From JANMDR01 sp031376425 (GTDB lineage Bacteria; Pseudomonadota; Gammaproteobacteria; Burkholderiales; Usitatibacteraceae): a stretch of DNA of 12,909 nt. The notes under the pieces are model-generated. The model saw only the letters and a program-made list of their open reading frames with translations, had not been told where the DNA came from and ran no database searches. The stretch is taken from the NCBI GenBank assembly GCA_031376425.1, contig JANMDR010000308.1:1-12909 (forward strand), given 5' to 3'. Below are positions 7,404 to 12,909 of this stretch, piece after piece (positions within the stretch are counted from its first letter, which is position 1; each line of letters opens with the position of its first letter). The translations under genes were made by a program, and so were the position numbers.

Positions 7404-8675
7404 ATGAAAATTCTCGTTATTGGTTCTGGTGGGCGTGAACACGCATTGGCGTGGCGCTTAGCCCAAAATGAAAAAGTCTCGCGTGTCTATGTGGCGCCCG
7501 GCAACGCCGGTACCGCAGCAGAAGAGGGTGTGGTAAATGTTGCGATGACCGATATCGCCGAGCTCATCACTTTTGCAAAAGCCAATCAAATCTATTTAAC
7601 GGTGGTCGGTCCAGAAGCGCCATTGGCTGCGGGTATAGTGGATGCATTCCAAATGGCAGGCTTGCGTATTTTTGGTCCAAGCCGATTAGCCGCACAATTG
7701 GAATCCAGTAAAGATTTTGCCAAGCAATTTATGGTGCGTCACGGCATTCCCACCGCGCGTTACCAAACATTTACCGATATCACTAAGGCCAAAGCTTACA
7801 TTGAGGCTGAAGGCGCACCTATCGTTATTAAAGCCGATGGCTTGGCGGCAGGCAAAGGTGTGGTTGTCGCCATGACTGTGGCGGCAGCACTTGAAGCAGT
7901 GGATACCATTTTGGGAAACGCGCCAGCGGGCGCACGGGTGGTGATTGAAGAATGCATGATTGGCGAAGAAGCTAGTTTCATTTGTTTGTGCGATGGGAAA
8001 ACCGCGCTGCCATTTGCCTCAAGCCAAGACCACAAACGTATTTTTGATGGTGATGAAGGCTCCAATACCGGCGGCATGGGCGCTTACTCACCGGCACCCG
8101 TCGTCACGCCGGAAGTACATGCCAGAGCGATGCGCGAAGTTATCATGCCGACACTGCGCGGCATGGCGCAGGAAGGTGCGCCGTTTACGGGCTTTTTATA
8201 TGCGGGATTGATGATCGATGCGAACGGTGCGCCAAGAGTTGTCGAATTTAATGCGCGTTTAGGAGACCCTGAAACGCAACCCATTTTGATGCGATTAAAA
8301 ACGGATTTGCTGGGTTTGTTAGATCATGCCGTAGCGGGCACCTTGATTGATACCAATGCCGATTGGGATCGTCGCGCTGCCCTTGGTGTTGTGATGGCAG
8401 CAGGTGGCTATCCTGACAATCCGCGTAAAGGTGATGTTATTACCGACTTACCGATGAAATCAGACGATAAAACTACCAAAGTTTTTCACGCGGGCACCAT
8501 TGTCCAGGATGGCAAAGTGCTTACCAACGGCGGTCGTGTATTGTGCGTTACCGCCTTGGGTGACACCGTTAAACTAGCCGCTAAAGCTGCATACGAAGGG
8601 TTAGAAGCGATTAAATTCGATGGTATGCAGTATCGGCGCGATATTGGATATCGTGCGTTTCTAAGGCGGGATTAA
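7404..8675 (+). CDS. purD: Phosphoribosylamine-glycine ligase (GAR synthetase)
   Basis: This enzyme ligates glycine to 5-phosphoribosylamine using ATP, the second step of purine synthesis in the cytoplasm. It has 423 residues, usual for the family (429 in E. coli). The N-terminal domain starts MKILVIGSGGREHALAWRL and contains VAPGNAGTA and VVGPEAPLAAGI. The ATP-grasp core has IVIKADGLAAGKGVVVA, the conserved SSQDHKRIFDGDEGSNTGG followed by MGAYSP, and the metal-binding EFNARLGDPETQP. The start lies 20 bases after the glmS stop and hemF begins 2 bases after its own stop, which suggests cotranscription. No clear Shine-Dalgarno precedes the ATG; the MKILVIGSGGREHA start matches the family. Confidence 0.97.
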   Translation: MKILVIGSGGREHALAWRLAQNEKVSRVYVAPGNAGTAAEEGVVNVAMTDIAELITFAKANQIYLTVVGPEAPLAAGIVDAFQMAGLRIFGPSRLAAQLESSKDFAKQFMVRHGIPTARYQTFTDITKAKAYIEAEGAPIVIKADGLAAGKGVVVAMTVAAALEAVDTILGNAPAGARVVIEECMIGEEASFICLCDGKTALPFASSQDHKRIFDGDEGSNTGGMGAYSPAPVVTPEVHARAMREVIMPTLRGMAQEGAPFTGFLYAGLMIDANGAPRVVEFNARLGDPETQPILMRLKTDLLGLLDHAVAGTLIDTNADWDRRAALGVVMAAGGYPDNPRKGDVITDLPMKSDDKTTKVFHAGTIVQDGKVLTNGGRVLCVTALGDTVKLAAKAAYEGLEAIKFDGMQYRRDIGYRAFLRRD

Positions 8676-8677
8676 TC

Positions 8678-9586
8678 ATGAATAGCGAAAGCGTTAAAAC
8701 CTATTTGCTCAATCTTCAGGCGCAAATTGTTACGGCGCTAGGCACCTTAGAGCAACACCCCTTTATTGTCGATGAATGGCAACGCGCTGAAGGTGGTGGC
8801 GGGCTATCGCGGTTAATCGAGGGCGGTACATTTTTAGAGCGTGGCGCAGTTTTGTTTTCCCATGTGCTCGGCAGTAAGTTACCGCCTACCGCAGCAGCAA
8901 ATCGCCCTGAACTCGCTGGGCGTCCGTGGGAAGCGATGGGCGTATCCTTGGTGCTCCATCCGCGCAATCCGTTCGCCCCCACGGTTCACATGAACGTACG
9001 CTGCTTTATGGCTAAAGCGGTAGCGGCGGACGAAACAGATGCGTGGTGGTTCGGTGGCGGCATGGATTTAACGCCCTACTATGGTTTTGTTGAAGATGCC
9101 GTGCATTTTCATAAAACTAACCAAGACGCCTTAAATATAGTCGACTCCCGCTATTACCCAGAGTTTAAAAAATGGTGCGATGACTATTTTTATTTAAAGC
9201 ACCGGCAAGAAGCGCGCGGCATCGGCGGCGTTTTTTTCGATGACTTCCATGAACAAAATTTTGAGCACGCCTTTAAGCTCATGCAAGTTGTTGGCAACGC
9301 CTTCGTTCCTGCCTATCTTCCTATTGCCATCAAGCGTAACGCTATGCCCTACACTGAAGTACACCGCGATTGGCAAGCTATCCGCCGTGGCAGATACGTA
9401 GAGTTTAATTTAGTGTTTGATCGCGGTACTTTATTCGGCCTACAATCGGGCGGCCGCACAGAATCCATTTTGGCGTCCCTCCCGCCCACAGTGCAGTGGC
9501 GCTATCGCCATGAGCCTGAAGTTGGTAGTGCGGAAGCAAAACTACTAAGCGATTTTTTACCGGTGCGGGATTGGTTGAAAGCATGA
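8678..9586 (+). CDS. hemF: Oxygen-dependent coproporphyrinogen III oxidase
   Basis: This enzyme oxidatively decarboxylates coproporphyrinogen III to protoporphyrinogen IX with molecular oxygen, late in heme synthesis. It has 302 residues, the normal bacterial length. Family landmarks are all present: EGGGGLSRLIEGG at about residues 38-50, GVLFSHV-type FSHVLG, the RPELAGRPWEAMGVSLVLHP block, WWFGGGMDLTPYYGF, KKWCDDYFYLKHR, RGIGGVFFDDF, RRGRYVEFNLVFDRGTLFG and GLQSGGRTESIL. A small oddity is VRCF where most relatives have an aromatic (VRFF). An AAGG Shine-Dalgarno about 12 bases upstream, inside the end of purD, serves the ATG at 8678. The purD-hemF pair is a familiar betaproteobacterial arrangement. 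Its use of oxygen implies growth in air. Confidence 0.97.
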   Translation: MNSESVKTYLLNLQAQIVTALGTLEQHPFIVDEWQRAEGGGGLSRLIEGGTFLERGAVLFSHVLGSKLPPTAAANRPELAGRPWEAMGVSLVLHPRNPFAPTVHMNVRCFMAKAVAADETDAWWFGGGMDLTPYYGFVEDAVHFHKTNQDALNIVDSRYYPEFKKWCDDYFYLKHRQEARGIGGVFFDDFHEQNFEHAFKLMQVVGNAFVPAYLPIAIKRNAMPYTEVHRDWQAIRRGRYVEFNLVFDRGTLFGLQSGGRTESILASLPPTVQWRYRHEPEVGSAEAKLLSDFLPVRDWLKA

Positions 9587-9930
9587 TTGCTGCTGTCCAA
9601 GATGTGGTTCAACAACAACTCGACGCCTACAACGCCCATGATGCGCTAGCGTTAGCCAATTTATATGCCGAAGATGCTCAACAATTCGAACACCCGAGCA
9701 ATTTGATCGCCAGCGGTAGGGCTGCAATTCAAGCGCGCTTCGCCACCCGTTTCGCCGAAGCGAAACCACACGCCAAGCTTATCAGCCGAATTGTGTCTGG
9801 TAACTTTGTGGTTGATCACGAAGTGATAACCCGCAACCTTGCTGAAGGCAAAGTGGACGTTGAGTTAGTGGCAATGTATGAGGTGGTGAATAGAAAGATT
9901 GCAAAGGCTTGGTTTCGGTTTACAGCATAG
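9583..9930 (+). CDS. SnoaL/NTF2-like fold protein (steroid delta-isomerase-like)
   Basis: This small protein of 115 residues has the look of the NTF2/SnoaL cone fold. An N-terminal helix QQQLDAYNAHDALALANLYAEDA (split here only by family convention) leads to the acidic-pocket strand, then QFEHPSNLIASGRAAIQARFATRFAEA, NFVVDHEVITR and VAMYEVVNRKIAKAWF. Members of this family bind or turn over small hydrophobic substrates, but many have no known role and no function is assigned here. The ATG at 9583 overlaps the hemF stop as ATGA, pointing to translational coupling with hemF. A TTG at 9571 would add four residues and is less likely. The downstream gene is convergent, 30 bases away. Confidence 0.8.
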   Translation: MIAAVQDVVQQQLDAYNAHDALALANLYAEDAQQFEHPSNLIASGRAAIQARFATRFAEAKPHAKLISRIVSGNFVVDHEVITRNLAEGKVDVELVAMYEVVNRKIAKAWFRFTA

Positions 9931-9960
9931 CATTAGGTAGTCAAACACTAATGGCGTGTA

Positions 9961-11202
9961 TTACGAGCGCAATGAAAGTTGTCTTGGTTGCTTGGGTGGC
10001 CACTTGTTACGTCGTTGCAACCAAGTCTGCGCACCATACGCGGCATAATAAATTATAGTGGTGAATAATACCAGTCTAGGCAATAGGTAATATCGGTATT
10101 CTGTATGGGAGACGGCCATTGTAAAAACGGCATAAAACAAGCTAATGCCGCTGATGAAGCGTAGTGGCCGCGGTCCGAAACACATAGTCCAGAAGGTGTA
10201 AGAAAGATAGAGCCCCGATGCTAAAAATATACCTGTAAGCTCAAGCTTGGTTGGATACCACCGCGCTGGTGGGAAAATTTGTTCGAACACTGAGTATGGT
10301 TCAATTTTTTGTGGAAATATTCCGACATATAACTTAACCAATGCGTGAGAAAGCTCGTCTAACGGAACAACCATTGAGAATGTAGGCACTGCTGCTAAAC
10401 CATCTAATACAATTTGTCGCGACGCATTTGGTACGCCGTGGCCGATGAACGGCCATAAATGCGGTGTTTTTACGCCCGAAAAATTTGCTGATTCATACGG
10501 CCAGAAAATGCCTGTGTGCCATAAAATCCAGAAGCATTGAAGTAAAGCAAAACTTAGGCCTAGGCCAGCATAAATTGGATGTCGCCAGGCGCTGGTCTTC
10601 GGGGATGTGGGCAGGTTACTTCGGCATAAAAAATCTATCGCTAAGGCGCCACCCAACACCGCTGGCCCATATAAATAGTAATTCGGTTTCAGTAGCGCCG
10701 CCATTGCCATCGCCAGGCCCGCTACAAAAAATAATGTTGATTTGTTGAGCGCCGATCCAACAAGTGCGCGTGAGCAAAAGGCAATGCCGAGAAGAAAAAA
10801 AGCTAGCGACGGCAAATCGGACATTTTGCCGACCGAAGTACCAAACAACACAATAAAGGTTGCGGTATAGGCAGCAATGGCAGCCGCATTTTTCGCAATT
10901 TTGTCTTCTGCAGCGAGCAGATAGGGATATAGCGCAGTTTTGAGTGAATATGCACAGAGTAAAATCAAAAGTAGATTCAACGCAAGCGCGACATAACTTT
11001 GCGTTATGTAATTGCTACCGAGTATTTTCGGTATAGCAAAAAACAGCATCGAGGCTACTGGACGCAGGGCTTCTTTACACGCATATTTGATGGTACTGGA
11101 ATCGGCTGCTAAACCATCAGCGCAACGTTCACCACCTAGGTCATAGCTTACTTCATCTATTCCTGTTGGGAATACCATTGCTGATTGAACCTCAATTTCC
11201 AT
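9961..11202 (-). CDS. Polytopic membrane protein, GT-C glycosyltransferase-like, N-terminus possibly incomplete
   Basis: I do not recognise a named family. The protein has 413 residues and about nine or ten hydrophobic segments, for example near residues 68-87, 108-122, 128-146, 154-171, 208-227, 322-341, 347-363 and 368-388. An acidic N-terminal stretch with DEVSY (16-20) and RPVASMLFF (47-55) precedes the first clear helix, and SHTEYRYYLLPRLVLF (365-380) recalls the H-x-E-x-R-Y/F...P motif of GT-C sugar transferases. Such enzymes normally place the catalytic acidic loop after a first membrane helix, which is missing here. An in-frame TGA lies four codons upstream of ATG 11202 and the other frames offer no hydrophobic start. 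It may be truncated, or a divergent family. It is divergent from the next gene, and the neighbouring acyltransferase suggests a surface-glycan role (inference). Confidence 0.65.
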   Translation of the reverse strand: MEIEVQSAMVFPTGIDEVSYDLGGERCADGLAADSSTIKYACKEALRPVASMLFFAIPKILGSNYITQSYVALALNLLLILLCAYSLKTALYPYLLAAEDKIAKNAAAIAAYTATFIVLFGTSVGKMSDLPSLAFFLLGIAFCSRALVGSALNKSTLFFVAGLAMAMAALLKPNYYLYGPAVLGGALAIDFLCRSNLPTSPKTSAWRHPIYAGLGLSFALLQCFWILWHTGIFWPYESANFSGVKTPHLWPFIGHGVPNASRQIVLDGLAAVPTFSMVVPLDELSHALVKLYVGIFPQKIEPYSVFEQIFPPARWYPTKLELTGIFLASGLYLSYTFWTMCFGPRPLRFISGISLFYAVFTMAVSHTEYRYYLLPRLVLFTTIIYYAAYGAQTWLQRRNKWPPKQPRQLSLRS

Positions 11203-11259
11203 ACACGATTTTCAAAATGAAACTCACAATTAAAATAGTTGCGCTCCCGCCATAAAATG

Positions 11260-11288
11260 GTCAGCATCGCGTTAGTAGTTAGTATAAT
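11260..11288 (+). promoter_or_regulatory. Possible promoter in the divergent spacer, plus strand
   Basis: A perfect TATAAT (11283-11288) lies 45 bases upstream of the ATG at 11333, inside the 130-base spacer between two divergent genes. The -35 region (GTCAGC at 11260-11265, 17-base spacing) matches the consensus poorly. The opposite strand over the same bases reads TATTATACT, which could serve the minus-strand gene, so the spacer may hold overlapping divergent promoters. Confidence 0.4.
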
Positions 11289-11332
11289 AGAGAAAGCGTC
11301 GTCTTTTTACCCACCAAAACTAAAATTCTTCT

Positions 11333-12415
11333 ATGTTCAATAGCCAGATGGATCGCGTATCAATGCGAAGCAAACGAACCCTTGGGTTATTCCTCGTCGG
11401 GGCAGTACCACTTGTTGTGGCGATAGTTTTGGCAACCTATTATGCCAACCAGCAACGTCCAAGCACCATACTTGCGGCGGAACTCAGTAGCTTGGCACCA
11501 ATAGGCGAGATAGTCGTTGGTAACGTAGTAGAGCAAAATTTCCTATGCCCTGTTGATGAATTGGAATCATTTAGATTGATGGCGGCAACTTATGCGCGAA
11601 CCAATAGCGCTAAATATAAAGTGACACTGAGCGGCGGTCTCCACTACGGTAAAGAAGATTTCTTAATAGAGTCGGCCAATGTTAAGGATAACGCATGGGT
11701 TGATTTCAAATTGAGAGGCGCTTGGAAGCGCTGTAAAGGGCGCACAATCAGAATCACTATTGCGGCAATAGATGCGGTGCCGGGAAATGCGCTTACCTTC
11801 TATACGGCAAGCCCCTATTACAAGGCAAAAATTTCACTGCCAAAAAAATTAGAGCTTGAAAATCGGCAGCTCGCATTGGAGGTGAATACTGCAGCAGGCA
11901 CCGGTGAAAAACTGATACCACCAATTATTGAAGATGTTAAAAATAATAATCCAGCCAGCGCTCCGCTAAATATACCTCGCGAGTCACAATCCGAGTTAAA
12001 AACAAACTACGAAAATATTGGTCATTTTGGGGAGGTGACTGCAGCGCAAGTAATTGAGCAATCAATTACTTGCCCAGTAGGAACTCTAAAATCCGTAAGA
12101 GTGCTCGCCGCCACGTTTGTGCGCAAGAATACCGCTCGATATAAATTTAGCCTCGCTGATGGCGCAGAACCACCGCAAGTACTGAATGTAGATGCCAGCA
12201 CCGTAAAAGATAATGATTGGATTAAATTTGTGCTTCCGAAGCAAATTGAAAAATGCGCAGGCAAAACGCTTTCGCTGAAACTCGTATCAAGCGATGCAAA
12301 GCTTGGTGACGCGCTTACTTTTTATCATAAGCCCGCTTATTATTCAGGTGCTCTCGTTGCGCCGACGGATCCAGCGTTTACGGGTAGACAACTTTTGATT
12401 GAAATGAATCGTTGA
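11333..12415 (+). CDS. Membrane-anchored protein with two tandem cysteine-containing domains
   Basis: This 360-residue protein is not recognised as a named family. A basic N-terminus (RSKR at 12-15) precedes one hydrophobic segment at about 17-37, so the rest is probably periplasmic. Two clearly homologous domains follow, about 58-185 and 233-359. Both share the order GE(I/V), VxEQ, CPV, ATYARTNSAKY versus ATFVRKNTARY, VKDNAW versus VKDNDW, a second Cys followed by K/A-GK/R, DAxxG(N/D)ALTFY, and RQL near the end. Each domain has two Cys (72 and 134; 247 and 308) that could form a disulfide. A polar, Asn/Pro-rich linker (about 186-230) separates them. The predicted strands suggest beta-sandwiches, perhaps glycan-binding (inference). 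Start choice is uncertain: Met1, Met6 and Met11 all lack a good Shine-Dalgarno. Confidence 0.75.
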   Translation: MFNSQMDRVSMRSKRTLGLFLVGAVPLVVAIVLATYYANQQRPSTILAAELSSLAPIGEIVVGNVVEQNFLCPVDELESFRLMAATYARTNSAKYKVTLSGGLHYGKEDFLIESANVKDNAWVDFKLRGAWKRCKGRTIRITIAAIDAVPGNALTFYTASPYYKAKISLPKKLELENRQLALEVNTAAGTGEKLIPPIIEDVKNNNPASAPLNIPRESQSELKTNYENIGHFGEVTAAQVIEQSITCPVGTLKSVRVLAATFVRKNTARYKFSLADGAEPPQVLNVDASTVKDNDWIKFVLPKQIEKCAGKTLSLKLVSSDAKLGDALTFYHKPAYYSGALVAPTDPAFTGRQLLIEMNR

Positions 12416-12469
12416 AGTGTGCGGATGAGTAAAAAACGTGCAAAATTATCGTGGATTTGGGGTGTGTGA

Positions 12470-12909
12470 ATGGCATTTCTATCAACAATTCAACTCGAAG
12501 CCCTCCAGCTCAAAAGCCTCGGTAAAAACGTGCGCATTAGCGATAAAGCCGCACTTTATAACACTGACCAAATGGTCATTGGCGATCATGCGCGCATTGA
12601 TGATTTTTGCGTGGTTTCGGGCAAGGTGACCATTGGCCGTAATGTCCATTTTGCGGTGTTTTGCAACGTAGCAGGTGGCACTGAAGGGGTTACGTTTGAG
12701 GATTTTTCAGGTCTTGCTTACGGCTGCCATGTGTTTTCGCAAAGCGATGACTATACAGGACGTAGTTTAACGAACCCTACCGTGCCTACCGCGTACAAAT
12801 ATGAAACTAAATTGCCGGTCGTTATTGTGCTACATTGTAACGTTTGTACGAATTCTTTGATATTACAGGGCGAAACATTTGGCGAAGGATGCGCTGTATG
12901 CGCGATTTC
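12470..12909 (+). CDS. Hexapeptide-repeat (left-handed beta-helix) acyltransferase, 3' end outside window
   Basis: The 146 visible codons match the acetyltransferase family common in O-antigen and capsule loci. They begin MAFLSTIQLEALQLKSLGKN, then VRISDKAALYNTDQMVIGDH and ARIDDFCVVSGKVTIGRNVH, typical helix-coil repeats, followed by FSGLAYGCHVFSQSDDYTG and NPTVPTAYKYE. Such enzymes transfer acetyl groups to sugars. From about codon 117 (12818) the expected glycine-rich coil is degraded: the usual pattern of GKHVxIGxxSVILPGVTIGEG reads V-L-H-C-N-V-C-T-N-S-L-I-L-Q-G-E-T-F-G-E-G, with later Cys at 12899 where Gly is expected. The frame stays open. ATG 12470 directly follows a TGA ending a 14-codon ORF. 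Decay or poor end-of-contig sequence are both possible. Confidence 0.8.
   Translation, partial: MAFLSTIQLEALQLKSLGKNVRISDKAALYNTDQMVIGDHARIDDFCVVSGKVTIGRNVHFAVFCNVAGGTEGVTFEDFSGLAYGCHVFSQSDDYTGRSLTNPTVPTAYKYETKLPVVIVLHCNVCTNSLILQGETFGEGCAVCAI

Noticed and set aside
9931..9953. CATTAG / CTAATG inverted repeat between the convergent genes as a terminator
   Set aside because: The stem is six AT-rich pairs with an 11-base loop and no T-tract on either strand.
10464..10748. 94-codon plus-strand open frame
   Set aside because: It is antisense to the membrane protein gene, whose hydrophobic pattern is coherent throughout; this frame shows no domain.
12438..12629. 63-codon plus-strand open frame before and over the acyltransferase start
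   Set aside because: It overlaps the acyltransferase in another frame, and only the latter matches a known family.

Overview
The window looks like a chromosomal segment from a mid-GC betaproteobacterium, probably of the Burkholderiales/Nitrosomonadales sphere. The evidence is the close match of the ATP synthase subunits to proteobacterial F-type enzymes, the adjacent purD-hemF pair, and a glmU-glmS block a short distance downstream of the atp operon. This placement rests on remembered family features and gene order, not on a search. HemF is the oxygen-dependent coproporphyrinogen oxidase, which suggests aerobic heme synthesis.

Bases 1-3552 hold the end of an F1Fo ATP synthase operon: atpA (5' end outside the window), atpG, atpD and atpC, closed by a strong rho-independent terminator. 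The AtpD Walker A loop has Cys where the family has an essential Gly, caused by a single codon (TGC). Bases 3553-4013 are an AT-rich gap of about 460 bases with no convincing gene. It holds one weak promoter candidate, a 12-codon leader ORF with a Shine-Dalgarno sequence, and small inverted repeats.

Bases 4014-9930 carry five same-strand genes: glmU and glmS (UDP-GlcNAc supply for peptidoglycan and lipopolysaccharide), purD (purine synthesis), hemF (heme synthesis) and a small SnoaL/NTF2-like protein. purD, hemF and the NTF2-like gene are almost contiguous (a 2-base gap, then an ATGA overlap), so they are probably cotranscribed. A 36-base hairpin without a U-tract separates glmU from glmS. 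GlmU has unusual residues at two positions that normally contact GlcNAc.

Bases 9961-12909 look accessory and fit a cell-surface polysaccharide locus. They hold a minus-strand polytopic membrane protein resembling GT-C glycosyltransferases but lacking the expected first membrane helix. A divergently transcribed, membrane-anchored protein follows, built from two tandem copies of a cysteine-containing domain. Last comes the start of a left-handed beta-helix (hexapeptide repeat) acyltransferase that runs off the window. Its last ~90 bases lose several motif glycines, which suggests either gene decay or poor sequence at a contig end.

I found no RNA genes, CRISPR array, insertion sequence or attachment site. 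The best leads are the AtpD P-loop substitution (biological or an error), the duplicated two-domain surface protein with its divergent membrane partner, and the glmU-glmS intergenic hairpin.
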